NCBI GenBank assembly: GCA_938036625.1
Contig: CALHQH010000045.1
Span: 1-64,000, forward strand
Direction of reading: 5' to 3'
Length of the DNA stretch: 64,000 nucleotides
From: an uncultured Candidatus Saccharibacteria bacterium
GTDB taxonomy: Bacteria > Patescibacteriota > Saccharimonadia > Saccharimonadales > Saccharimonadaceae
Shown here: positions 8,322 through 17,460 of the stretch, in pieces
Numbering within the stretch: the first letter of the stretch is position 1
Layout: each line of letters begins with the position of its first letter
The notes under the pieces: model-generated
Told to the model about the DNA's origin: nothing
The model's database searches: none
Seen by the model: the letters and a program-made list of their open reading frames with translations, nothing else
Position numbers and translations under genes: made by a program

Positions 8322-9752
8322 ATGAATAACTCTACAAAACGTACAAAGATACTGGCTACTCTGGGGCCAGCCACCAACACACCAGAGAAAATAGAAGCGT
8401 TGATCCGGGCGGGCGCCAATGGCTTTCGCCTCAACTTTAGCCATGGCTCGTACGAGGAGCGGCTTGACCAGATTGCGTGGATTCGCAAGGCAAGTGCTAC
8501 TGTTGGTCGCACCGTCGCGATTTTGCAAGATTTGCAAGGGCCAAAGATTCGCCTCGGCGTACTGAAGGACAACCACTTTGATATCAAAGCAGGCGACGAA
8601 ATCATCCTCGATCACGCGGTAGAGGAGCACGATGGCAGCAACCGTCTGCCTATCCAGTACAACCTTGCCGATAAGGTCAAGGTGGGCGAGCCCGTCTATC
8701 TCTTCGACGGTAAATTGCGTGGTGAGATGACCGAGCGCGTTAGCGACACCGCCATCAAGGTACGCCTGAGCAACGATGGTTTCTTGATGAGTCGCAAGGG
8801 GCTCAACTTGCCAGACACCGACTTTGGTGGTGACATCCTCACACCCAAGGATTTGGCTGATGTTGAGTTCGGGGCAGACAAAGATATCGACTTTGTGGCA
8901 CTGAGCTTCATTCAGAGCGCAGAGGATATCAACAATCTACGCCAGATTTTGCTGAGCCATGGTTCAACTGCGCAGATCATTGCCAAGGTCGAGACCAAAG
9001 CAGCCATCGAGCCAGAGACACTCAAGGCGATCGTCAAGGCAGCTGATGGTGTGATGGTTGCTCGTGGTGACCTTGCGGTCGAGACGAGCCCAGAGATTGT
9101 GCCAATCGTCGAGCGCGAGATTATCCGTCTCTGCCGTAAGTATGGCAAGCTCTCTATCGTTGCGACGCAGATGCTAGCCAGCATGGTGGACAACCCCGAG
9201 CCAACCCGGGCTGAGGTGAGCGACGTTGCAACTGCCGCTATCCTTGGGACAGATGTCGTGATGCTTTCTGACGAGACAGCCAATGGTGACTACCCAGTTG
9301 AGGCTGTTAAAATGATGGCCGACACCGTGCGCTACACTCAGTCGCGCTGGCCGATGAATGACATGCCCATCGAGGAGGGCCGCACCAACCGCCGGCTCAA
9401 TGCGATTGCTCATGCTGCCGTTGATGTTGCTCACAAAGTTGACGCAACAGTGATCGTTGCCGAGACGCATTCTGGTGCGACAGCAGCACGTATCGCTGCG
9501 TGTCGACCGGAGTTGCCAATTATTGCGGTGGCACCAGACCCCCGTGTGGCGCAGCAGCTTGCCTTGTCGTATGCAACGCGTAGCTTCGTCCGGCCCGACA
9601 GCCAGCAGCTTGGCAGCGACCTAACGCGCGAGTTGCTCAGCCAAGGTGCCTTTGGTAATGTATCCTCGGTTACAGCCGTCATTATCAGTGGTCGCCAGCC
9701 TGGCGCGACTGGTGGGACGGATACGCTCAGTGTCCGCACCTTCGAGCGCTAA
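8322..9752 (+). CDS. pyk: Pyruvate kinase
   Basis: 476 aa. It converts PEP and ADP to pyruvate and ATP, the final step of lower glycolysis in the cytoplasm. Diagnostic stretches are KILATLGPAT, GFRLNFSHGSYEE, LQDLQGPKIRLG, VARGDLAVE (active-site loop) and IVATQMLASM. The C-terminal allosteric-type domain is complete. I chose ATG 8322 over the longer frame from 8247: the TATAAT box at 8307-8312 lies inside that extension, and homology begins at TKRTKILATLG. The gene is monocistronic, with a terminator at 9775-9806. For a small-genome fermenter this would be a main source of ATP. Confidence 0.97.
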   Translation: MNNSTKRTKILATLGPATNTPEKIEALIRAGANGFRLNFSHGSYEERLDQIAWIRKASATVGRTVAILQDLQGPKIRLGVLKDNHFDIKAGDEIILDHAVEEHDGSNRLPIQYNLADKVKVGEPVYLFDGKLRGEMTERVSDTAIKVRLSNDGFLMSRKGLNLPDTDFGGDILTPKDLADVEFGADKDIDFVALSFIQSAEDINNLRQILLSHGSTAQIIAKVETKAAIEPETLKAIVKAADGVMVARGDLAVETSPEIVPIVEREIIRLCRKYGKLSIVATQMLASMVDNPEPTRAEVSDVATAAILGTDVVMLSDETANGDYPVEAVKMMADTVRYTQSRWPMNDMPIEEGRTNRRLNAIAHAAVDVAHKVDATVIVAETHSGATAARIAACRPELPIIAVAPDPRVAQQLALSYATRSFVRPDSQQLGSDLTRELLSQGAFGNVSSVTAVIISGRQPGATGGTDTLSVRTFER

Positions 9753-9774
9753 GCTTACCAAAGCAACTGATAGG

Positions 9775-9806
9775 AACACCCACCTACCATATGGTGGGTG
9801 TTTTTG
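9775..9806 (+). terminator. Intrinsic terminator after pyruvate kinase
   Basis: AACACCCACC (9775-9784) pairs with GGTGGGTGTT (9793-9802), with an 8-nt loop and then TTTT. Confidence 0.9.
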
Positions 9807-10342
9807 TCAGTAAAACAGAAGCAATTTGTGTATGCATTACCTGCCGATTGCAAGAGGGTATAGGCAGAGTACGAAGTATGTCGAGCTGTTCGTCACTAAA
9901 AATTGGTGTATTCTATAGGGATATAGAGTAGCAGCAGGTCGTTTGCAGTAACTTCGCATGCTGTGTCGTTGTATATAATACATCGTATATGAAAAAAGTA
10001 GTGTAAAAATAACATCACACAGCATGAGCACTCCTTGTGAAGTCATCGACTAATCGACCAGAGGTAGGCTATTGCCGAGAGTGCAACACGATGGTATGAG
10101 TATGCGAATCAGCGCATTGATACTTCGCACCAAATGAGCAAGGTGAGTTGCACCACAATGTCAAATAAGCTACACTAGAGAAAACAACATAAGCGATACA
10201 TTGTGGGCATACGATTGATCAACAACCGAGGTAGTATCCAAAACTCGATACGAGGCTCCGGTTCGTTGTATCAGGGTGTGGACTGGTGTGTACCACACAA
10301 AAACTGTAGCGCTTGTATAAAAACAAACAAAGGAAACCGTTC
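9807..10342. other. Long leader/intergenic region before the acidic protein gene
   Basis: No convincing gene. It holds a TATAAT box at 9974-9979 followed after 9 bp by ATG and only five codons (MKKVV, 9989-10006). Nearer the next gene there are short inverted repeats such as GTGTGG/CCACAC around 10280. If transcription starts near 9986, the acidic protein would have a leader of about 350 nt. Confidence 0.35.
9989..10006 (+). other. Five-codon mini-ORF behind a leaderless-type promoter
   Basis: ATG plus four codons and TAA (MKKVV), placed 9 bp after TATAAT (9974-9979). This is the same geometry as the real leaderless genes in this window. It could be a regulatory leader ORF or chance. Confidence 0.25.
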
Positions 10343-13300
10343 ATGCCAGATATAGACTTCGACGAACTCGACCGCGCGGTGCACGACCTCATGCGCCAGT
10401 CTGGTCAGCTGCCAACAACGCCAGACAAACCGTCTGAAGCACCTGCCACCACACCAAGCAAGGATTCGGCCTCATCAAGCACTCAACAAGCTGCATCACC
10501 CCAACAAACAACGCCAGTAACAACTCCAGCTCGCCCTGAGGCAAGTGATGGTACGCAAGGTGCAAGCACGCCACGTGCTCAGGATGATAACACCTCAACA
10601 GACTCAGCGCAGCAGGTGGACTCATCAGATAATGCAACGCCAGCTAAGCAGTCACCTGCATTAGCACCTCGAGATAATACTAATAGCACTGATGAAACAG
10701 TGCAGACTGATGATAGCACTACCGTCACTGATGCTACCTCTGATACTAATACTGACAGTATGCCTGTGCGCCGCCGTGGGTTGACAATTATGCCACTGTC
10801 GCAACAGGCGGACGGGGCAGAGCCAGCAGGGGAGTCGTATGAATCGGCTGAGCCTGAGCCAGCCGTTGACCGTGCCCGAGCGCTGTCGGAATCGGTCGTT
10901 GCGTCGGAGCGCGAACCTGCTTCGATACCTGCCGAGCCAGAGCAGATTGATGTGGTGGATGATGCAGAGTCAACTCAAGCTAACTCTGTAGATACAGTAC
11001 CACCAGTGCAGACGACGGCAGATGATGCGCCATCGCAGCCTCAGCCTACAGCGATCGTGACGGTTGATCCTGACGATATTATTACTCCAGCCAGCGATGA
11101 CGACGAGGATGATGACGTATATGCCGATCGAGCGCAGTTCTTCGGCCGGTCGGCGGCGCGGCCGTTTGTTGCACCGCCAGCCCGTGAGGCGACACCGGTT
11201 GACGATGTATCATCCACAACAGGTTTAGATGAGTCATCTCCTGTGGCGGAGACAGATAATACAGCATCAGCTCTGAGTGATGGAGCGGCAAGTGACGAAA
11301 CATCTGCCACAGCCACAGAGGAAGAGACGCCAGCGACAATTGAGCAAGTTGAGTCGGAGACGCCAACGATGCCGTATCAATTTGCGGGAGAAGATACTGA
11401 GGGCGATGACGATGACGAAGCGCTTGTCCGTCATCTCAATGAAGTGAATCAAGTACAAGATGATGATACTGAGCCAGCGCAAGCATCCGTCGTTGATGAT
11501 CTTGATGATGGTTTTGCTCCGCAACCACTGATTATCCCACCGCCAACAGAGAAGACGGATGACACTCCACTGTCTTCTGCCGAAACGGCAGTGCAGCCAA
11601 CGGATGATGCGTATACGGCTAATGATGTACCTGTTGCCGCACCACAGGATGAGCCAGATAATACAACCAGTGTGAGCGATACCGATGACGCCAGTGACGA
11701 CCAGTTGCTCTATGCGCCAGCGACATCAGCAGATACAGACGTATCAGGGGTGCCCAACAGTAGTAATATTCCTGATAATGAGATAGTGCAGCCGCTTGGC
11801 CAGCAACATGAGGAGTCAGCATGGCCTGAGCTGCAATATGATGAATCGGGCAATATACCAGGTGTGCAAGCCTCTGATATAGACCACGCTACACCTGCGT
11901 GGCCAGAGGCGGCAACAGACAGTACGAGCGTTGCAGATGATAGCCAGACGGCAGCTCAGGTGGCTGATGCAGATATGCTGAGTGAACACGTGTCGTTTGG
12001 TGACGAGGGCATGCCCTGGCAGGATGAACTCGCCGCTTCATCTACTCAATCGCACGTCGATGATGTCGCTCCAGCAGAATTACTAACGGCCGAGCGTGCC
12101 ATACCAGATGCAGTAGTGGCTAATGACAACCCATCGCCACAGCCAGAGGAGACGCGCACTGAGGATGCTATGCCAGAAGCTCACATCGATCGCCCATTGC
12201 CGCTGCTAAGTACGTATAATGAGCACCGAGCAACTCCTGAGCCACACTTTGATGCTCTACCTCTGTCTGATTTGCAAGAGGAGGCGAACGCTGTTGATGC
12301 AACTGATGTTGCTGAGAATACGAATGATATCGCGCAAAGCACGACAGATATGCAATTGCCGGATGCTCCTGATGACCAAGCAGAGCAACCCTACGCACCC
12401 GCTACACCACTGTTTGCCCCGGCTGACGATGTCGTAGCCAAGGCGCAGCAGATTATTGCTGCTCGCCCTGAGACATCCACCGATAATGCACCAACACCTC
12501 CGCGAGAAGGAGAGGATACGCCAAAGAATGCGCCCGATGTCGTGCCAATCAAGCTTTCTCAGCCAGTCGACCAACAGGCTAAGCCATCGGTTGCTGATCT
12601 ACCAGCTATGCATACTGCAGATGAGACAGCACCAGCTGAGCCAAATGATGATCAAGCAGCTGCTCCATCTATTCAGCGTCCGCGTGGCCGCTTTATGGAT
12701 ATTGTGGGTGGGGCAGCTCCAGTTGCTGCAGCTGCCCAAGCGGCCCGCCCACGGGTACGTCGTCAGGGTGCGGTGGTTGAGCCGCTGACAAGTAGTGCAC
12801 CAGTGGTTGGCATGGATATTCGTCCTGCACCTGGCTATGAGGCAGCGCAGCATCACGCAGGAGCAGCATCGAGTCCTTCGGCAAGTGATGAGGCTAAAGC
12901 GTCTGATGTAGCAACGCCTGATGGAGCGCCATCTGCAGATGCGCTTGACCTCCAGCCTGGCGATGAAAAGCCGCTAAGCTACACACCATTCTTGCCCGAT
13001 GCTGAGACGAAGGTCGATAAGCGCCCACTGGGTGGTGCTGATACGCTGGTGGGTGATACACCAACATTGGCCGATACTACTCCGATAGGGATGTATCATG
13101 ATGAGCCTGGCGCATTCGGCATAGCTCCGGCTGATAATAACGAACCATCGGCACTGCCGCATCTTTTTGCGCCGCATGATGAGCATGCCTCGGCTGAGCA
13201 ATTCATCGATGCACTGACAGATACGAGCGAGAATGCGCCATCACTTTATCCGGCCGATGATCACTACCCACTACCCGAGCAAGATACACTAGAGACTGCT

Positions 13301-13825
13301 ACGGCGGATGATGAGCCCATGTACCAGCTAGAGGATCACTACGGTGCTGACCGGTCGCTCTACCCGGATGACCCAGCCGACTCTCATGAGGCATCGGCTG
13401 ATGGAGCAGGGCCGCAGTTTGCAGAAGATGAGATTGACCTGAGCCTGCCTGTGCCTGGCCCTGGTGAGCCGGATATTGACTATTACGGCGAAGCGGAGCG
13501 AGTCGAGGCTGAGCCAATGACGATGGAGACTGAGTGGGATGATGAGTCAGCCGCAAATGACCAAGCACACGTCGGCACTATCGAAGAAGCGGCTGCCACT
13601 ACCCAAAATGGCGATACTGCGCTCGCCCTCCACCAAGCACTCCAGGAAGAGAACGAAGGCAATGTCGTTGCACCAATCTACAGTGCTGAAGAATTTACTC
13701 ACGCACCAAAGAAGTCGCGCCGCCGCCCCGAGCAAGCTGCTGGCTGGATTTGGCTGCTGTGGATCGTCATGCTGTTAGCGCTTGGTGCTGGCCTTGGCGC
13801 GGTCTATTACACACTCTTTACCTAG
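10343..13825 (+). CDS. Giant acidic disordered protein with C-terminal membrane anchor
   Basis: 1160 aa. A short predicted helix, DFDELDRAVHDLM, opens the protein. More than 1000 residues follow that are rich in Asp, Glu, Thr, Ser, Ala, Pro and Gln with few aromatic residues, so probably disordered and strongly acidic. Near the end, KKSRRR precedes one hydrophobic helix (WIWLLWIVMLLALGAGLGAV), which predicts a tail-anchored protein with the acidic part in the cytoplasm. ATG 10343 is chosen because AAAGGAAA lies about 8 nt upstream and the preceding ten codons are Lys/Asn-rich leader. Some motifs recur loosely (MPWQDE, AWPE, EDHYGAD/ADDHYP). I recognise no family. It could be a membrane-linked scaffold. 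Confidence 0.8.
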   Translation: MPDIDFDELDRAVHDLMRQSGQLPTTPDKPSEAPATTPSKDSASSSTQQAASPQQTTPVTTPARPEASDGTQGASTPRAQDDNTSTDSAQQVDSSDNATPAKQSPALAPRDNTNSTDETVQTDDSTTVTDATSDTNTDSMPVRRRGLTIMPLSQQADGAEPAGESYESAEPEPAVDRARALSESVVASEREPASIPAEPEQIDVVDDAESTQANSVDTVPPVQTTADDAPSQPQPTAIVTVDPDDIITPASDDDEDDDVYADRAQFFGRSAARPFVAPPAREATPVDDVSSTTGLDESSPVAETDNTASALSDGAASDETSATATEEETPATIEQVESETPTMPYQFAGEDTEGDDDDEALVRHLNEVNQVQDDDTEPAQASVVDDLDDGFAPQPLIIPPPTEKTDDTPLSSAETAVQPTDDAYTANDVPVAAPQDEPDNTTSVSDTDDASDDQLLYAPATSADTDVSGVPNSSNIPDNEIVQPLGQQHEESAWPELQYDESGNIPGVQASDIDHATPAWPEAATDSTSVADDSQTAAQVADADMLSEHVSFGDEGMPWQDELAASSTQSHVDDVAPAELLTAERAIPDAVVANDNPSPQPEETRTEDAMPEAHIDRPLPLLSTYNEHRATPEPHFDALPLSDLQEEANAVDATDVAENTNDIAQSTTDMQLPDAPDDQAEQPYAPATPLFAPADDVVAKAQQIIAARPETSTDNAPTPPREGEDTPKNAPDVVPIKLSQPVDQQAKPSVADLPAMHTADETAPAEPNDDQAAAPSIQRPRGRFMDIVGGAAPVAAAAQAARPRVRRQGAVVEPLTSSAPVVGMDIRPAPGYEAAQHHAGAASSPSASDEAKASDVATPDGAPSADALDLQPGDEKPLSYTPFLPDAETKVDKRPLGGADTLVGDTPTLADTTPIGMYHDEPGAFGIAPADNNEPSALPHLFAPHDEHASAEQFIDALTDTSENAPSLYPADDHYPLPEQDTLETATADDEPMYQLEDHYGADRSLYPDDPADSHEASADGAGPQFAEDEIDLSLPVPGPGEPDIDYYGEAERVEAEPMTMETEWDDESAANDQAHVGTIEEAAATTQNGDTALALHQALQEENEGNVVAPIYSAEEFTHAPKKSRRRPEQAAGWIWLLWIVMLLALGAGLGAVYYTLFT

Positions 13826-13846
13826 CATCAGTGCAGCGGCATCCGG

Positions 13847-13852
13847 TATAAT
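13847..13852 (+). promoter_or_regulatory. -10 box of the UvrD-family helicase gene
   Basis: TATAAT ends 8 bp before ATG 13861. The transcript is predicted to be leaderless, with no Shine-Dalgarno. Confidence 0.65.
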
Positions 13853-13860
13853 AGGCTACT

Positions 13861-16008
13861 ATGGATATACTTGATGGATTAAATGACGCTCAGCGCTCGG
13901 CAGTGGTCGCATCTGATGGCCCGGTCCTAATTCTTGCGGGGGCGGGCAGTGGCAAGACAAAAACACTCACGCACCGTATTGCCTACCTCCTGACAGAGCA
14001 AGGTGTCTGGCCCAATGAAGTCTTGGCTGTTACCTTCACTAACAAGGCAGCCCGTGAGATGCGCCAGCGCCTCTGGCAGATTGCTGGGCATACCCAGGTA
14101 AGCTCGCCTCACGCGCCACAAACCGATCAACCACCTCGCTCCTTCATGCCGTGGATGGGGACATTCCATGGCATTTGTGTGCGGATTTTGCGGCGTGATG
14201 GTGCGGCCATTAGCATTCCGTCAAATTTCGTGATTTACGACGAAGACGACCGTCAAGGGCTCATCAAACAAGCGATGAAGCAGCTTTCCATTGGTGCAGA
14301 CAGGCTTAAGCCGCGTGCTGCCAGTGCAGCAATTAGCAAAGCCAAGAATCAGCTCCTCTCGCCCAGCGACTATGCAGCCAGTGCGCGGTTTCCCTTCCAG
14401 CAGGCGGTGGCAGAGATCTACCAGCTGTATGAGCAGCTGCTGGCCGATGCAGGTGCGCTCGATTTTGACGACCTCCTGCTCGAGACGGTACGCCTCCTGC
14501 GAGACCACTCGGTGGTGCGTCAACGCTACCAAGCGCAGTTTAAGCACATCCTGGTTGACGAATATCAGGACACGAATGCTGCGCAGTATCAGATCATCAA
14601 GCTGCTAGTCAACTCACAGCGCAATATCTGCGTGGTAGGAGATGACTGGCAGTCGATCTATAGCTGGCGTGGCGCAGATTTTACGAATATTCTCAACTTC
14701 GAGCGCGACTTCCCGGGGGCACTGGTGGTGAAGCTCGAGCAAAATTATCGCTCAACGGGCGCCATTCTCGAAGCCGCTGGCAATGTAATCAATAAAAATC
14801 AGCAGCGAACGGATAAAACCCTCTGGACGGCAGCCGGCCCAGGCGCACCAGTGCAGGTGCAAGCTGCCTATGATGAAGCAGAGGAGGCGTATACCATTGC
14901 CAGCCAGATTGCTGCGCAGGTGGCGATGGGTGAGCGCGACTATAGCGACTTTGCTGTCTTGTATCGCACCAACGCCCAGAGCTATGCCTTTGAGCGAGCT
15001 TTCAACCAGCAGCGCGTGCCATACCAGTTGGTCGGTGGGGTGCGGTTTTATGATCGTAAGGAGATTAAGGATATCTTGGCCTATCTCCGCCTCATCTATC
15101 AGCCAAATGACCGTGTGAGCTTTAGCCGGATCGCTAATGTACCAACGCGGGGCATTGGCGCAACGAGCCTGGAGAAGTTTCTCATCTGGCAGAGTACCAG
15201 TGGGCTCGATATCATTAGTGCGCTGGTCAATGCCCGCCAGGCAGCAGCGCTAACCAAGCGAGCACAGACTGCTCTCGCACAGCTGGGCCAGTTGTTACGT
15301 GGCTTCCAAGCGCAGGTCGAGGCTGCGGCTGATCCAAGCCAATTGATTGATGATGTGATTACCAAGACGGGCTACCGCGACTATGTTCTTGATGGCTCAC
15401 CCCAGGCCGATGATCGCGAGGCCAACCTCAGCGCACTGCTGTCTGATGCGCGGGCCTTTGCCAGTATGCCGGACTTTCTTGAGGAAGTTGCGCTTATGTC
15501 TTCGGTCGATCAAGCGACGGGTGTGCACAGCGTGACGCTGATGACGCTCCACGCTGCCAAGGGGTTGGAGTTTCCGGTGGTGTATATGGTGGGGCTTGAG
15601 GATGGCCTATTTCCCAGTGCTCGGGCGCTCGAGGAGGGGCCAGCCGCACTCGAAGAGGAGCGTCGCCTCTGTTATGTGGGGATGACACGCGCTCGACAGG
15701 AGCTCTATATGAGCTATGCGCAGAGCCGCTTGCAATTTGGTAGCCGCAGCTACAACAGCCCATCACGCTTTCTCGACGATATGGGCATGAGCCTGTCGAT
15801 GGTGCATACCGAACCAGCTACATCAGTGTATGACGATGCGCTCGATGAGGTAATGCCGTATGAGGTTGGCGATATGGTGCGGTCGCTCCAGTTTGGCGAT
15901 GGTGAGGTGATCGACATCGATGGCATGGCAGTGAGTGTGCGCTTTACAAATGGCTCTACCAAGAAGCTCAATGTGCAGTATGCCCGCCTTGAGAAAATTA
16001 CTCCCTAG
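13861..16008 (+). CDS. ATP-dependent DNA helicase, UvrD/PcrA family
   Basis: 715 aa superfamily 1A helicase. It has Walker A AGAGSGKT (26-33), AVTFTNKAAREM (motif Ia), DEYQDTN (motif II, about 234), GDDWQSIYSWRGA (motif III), QNYRSTGAI (motif IV), TLHAAKGLEFPVVY (motif V) and VGMTRARQELY (motif VI). The tail YEVGDMVRSLQFGDGEVIDI looks like the Tudor-like RNA-polymerase-binding domain of PcrA/UvrD. It would unwind DNA 3'-5' in nucleotide excision repair, and UvrA is at 53725-56559. Length and motifs are intact. The sequence does not separate PcrA from UvrD naming. Confidence 0.95.
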   Translation: MDILDGLNDAQRSAVVASDGPVLILAGAGSGKTKTLTHRIAYLLTEQGVWPNEVLAVTFTNKAAREMRQRLWQIAGHTQVSSPHAPQTDQPPRSFMPWMGTFHGICVRILRRDGAAISIPSNFVIYDEDDRQGLIKQAMKQLSIGADRLKPRAASAAISKAKNQLLSPSDYAASARFPFQQAVAEIYQLYEQLLADAGALDFDDLLLETVRLLRDHSVVRQRYQAQFKHILVDEYQDTNAAQYQIIKLLVNSQRNICVVGDDWQSIYSWRGADFTNILNFERDFPGALVVKLEQNYRSTGAILEAAGNVINKNQQRTDKTLWTAAGPGAPVQVQAAYDEAEEAYTIASQIAAQVAMGERDYSDFAVLYRTNAQSYAFERAFNQQRVPYQLVGGVRFYDRKEIKDILAYLRLIYQPNDRVSFSRIANVPTRGIGATSLEKFLIWQSTSGLDIISALVNARQAAALTKRAQTALAQLGQLLRGFQAQVEAAADPSQLIDDVITKTGYRDYVLDGSPQADDREANLSALLSDARAFASMPDFLEEVALMSSVDQATGVHSVTLMTLHAAKGLEFPVVYMVGLEDGLFPSARALEEGPAALEEERRLCYVGMTRARQELYMSYAQSRLQFGSRSYNSPSRFLDDMGMSLSMVHTEPATSVYDDALDEVMPYEVGDMVRSLQFGDGEVIDIDGMAVSVRFTNGSTKKLNVQYARLEKITP

Positions 16009-16035
16009 AACTACCCGCCATCGGCCAAAAAATGC

Positions 16036-16041
16036 TATACT
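16036..16041 (+). promoter_or_regulatory. -10 box of the MurE-like gene
   Basis: TGC-TATACT ends 6 bp before ATG 16048. The transcript is predicted to be leaderless. Confidence 0.65.
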
Positions 16042-16047
16042 AAAAAA

Positions 16048-17340
16048 ATGAAAAACACACTTGTAAAGCAGCTGCGCCGCCTCTTGCCCGCAGCGATGAT
16101 TCACACTCTCGAAGAAGCGTATCGGCGGAGCCGCATTGCCCTAGTGGCAGCACGCTATGGTAATCCGGCCAAGTATCTGCGCGTTATTGCCGTGACGGGC
16201 ACAAATGGCAAGACGACCACTGTTAATTACATCAATGAAATCCTCAAAGCCGGTGGCCGCCGCACCGCAATGTTTTCCACGGCACTGATCGAGGTGGCAG
16301 GTCAGCGCCAGCTCAACGACCTCAATGCGACGGTTGGCTCTACCGCGCGGATGCAGCAGTTCTTTGCTGAGGCTAAGCGAGCTAACGTGGACTTCATCGT
16401 GTTAGAGATTACCAGTCACGCGCTTGATCAGCATAAGCTTGATGGTGTGCCAATTGACGTTGCAGTTATGACCAACCTCACCCAAGATCACCTCGACTAC
16501 CACAAGACGATGGAGCGCTATGCCGCCGCCAAAGGTAAACTCTTTGCCCGGAAGCCGCGCTTTATTGTGCTCAATCGTGATGACGAATGGTTTCCATTCT
16601 TTGACAAGTACACGGCGCGTGAGCAGAAGATTACCTATGGCCAAGACGCAGCTGCCACAGCCCGTATTTCGCAGGCAGCGACCCGCAAAGGAGGCGGCAG
16701 TGCAATAGTTCTTCTTGGTGATGCGACAAAGCTACCACTGACAACACATCTCCCAGGAGTGTTTAATATTTACAATATGACGGCTGCAGCGGCTGCTTGC
16801 CAATTGCTGGGCGTCGCACCAGCAGACATTGCTCGGGGCGTAGCTAACCTCACTGGTGTGCCAGGGCGCTTCGAGCGTGTACCGGTGGATACGCCATATG
16901 ATGTGGTAGTCGATTATGCCCACACCCCTGATGCGCTTGAGAAGCTACTGACCTCAGCGCGGGCCATCACCAAGCAGCGTATCATCTTGGTCTTTGGCGC
17001 GACTGGTGATCGTGACAAGGCGAAGCGACCCATCATGGGTGAGATTGCTGCTCGCCTGGCCGATCAGATTATCGTTACCGACGAGGAGAGTTATAACGAA
17101 GAGCCAGCTGGCATTCGCCAGGCAATCCTGCGCGGCATCCACCAGGCTGGCGGGGCAGGCCACACTAGCGAGATTGCCGACCGGCGCGAGGCTATTGCTC
17201 AGGCGCTCGCTATTGCTCAGGCGGGCGATACCATTCTTATCACTGGTATGGGCCATGAGCAATTTCGTATCATCAACGGCCAGCGCCAACCATGGAATGA
17301 CGCGGCAGTGGTGCGAAGTTTGGTTGCTGAGCATAAGTAG
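16048..17340 (+). CDS. MurE-family Mur ligase with shortened N-terminus
   Basis: 430 aa. The P-loop TGTNGKTTT is at 50-58. EITSHALDQ, TNLTQDHLDYH, TGVPGRFERV and VDYAHTPDALEKLL match MurE, the ATP-dependent ligase adding the third amino acid to UDP-MurNAc-L-Ala-D-Glu. Two departures are visible. Only about 48 residues precede the P-loop, so the usual UDP-binding first domain is largely absent. The DNPR/DNPA-type motif that marks the amino-acid substrate reads DEES (in IVTDEESYNEEP). The substrate may therefore differ from meso-DAP or Lys, or the enzyme may act on recycled or host-derived peptides. Start set by the -10 box and ATG 16048. Confidence 0.85.
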   Translation: MKNTLVKQLRRLLPAAMIHTLEEAYRRSRIALVAARYGNPAKYLRVIAVTGTNGKTTTVNYINEILKAGGRRTAMFSTALIEVAGQRQLNDLNATVGSTARMQQFFAEAKRANVDFIVLEITSHALDQHKLDGVPIDVAVMTNLTQDHLDYHKTMERYAAAKGKLFARKPRFIVLNRDDEWFPFFDKYTAREQKITYGQDAAATARISQAATRKGGGSAIVLLGDATKLPLTTHLPGVFNIYNMTAAAAACQLLGVAPADIARGVANLTGVPGRFERVPVDTPYDVVVDYAHTPDALEKLLTSARAITKQRIILVFGATGDRDKAKRPIMGEIAARLADQIIVTDEESYNEEPAGIRQAILRGIHQAGGAGHTSEIADRREAIAQALAIAQAGDTILITGMGHEQFRIINGQRQPWNDAAVVRSLVAEHK

Positions 17341-17353
17341 TAGTGGCATTCTG

Positions 17354-17390
17354 ACCCCTGATATAGTGAGGTTTCAAGGAGGGTTTTTTT
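17354..17390 (+). terminator. Weak intrinsic terminator after the MurE-like gene
   Basis: ACCC-CT pairs imperfectly with GG-A-GGGT and is followed by seven T residues (17384-17390). The stem is short and has a bulge, so efficiency is doubtful. Confidence 0.4.
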
Positions 17391-17460
17391 CGGGCTATCC
17401 ACTAGCTTTTTTGCCCGTATTTTGCTATACTACATCGTAGCGTACATTGCTGCGCAGATT

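Noticed and set aside
9837..10046. 69-codon minus-strand frame
   Set aside because: No ribosome site, no promoter, no protein-like pattern.
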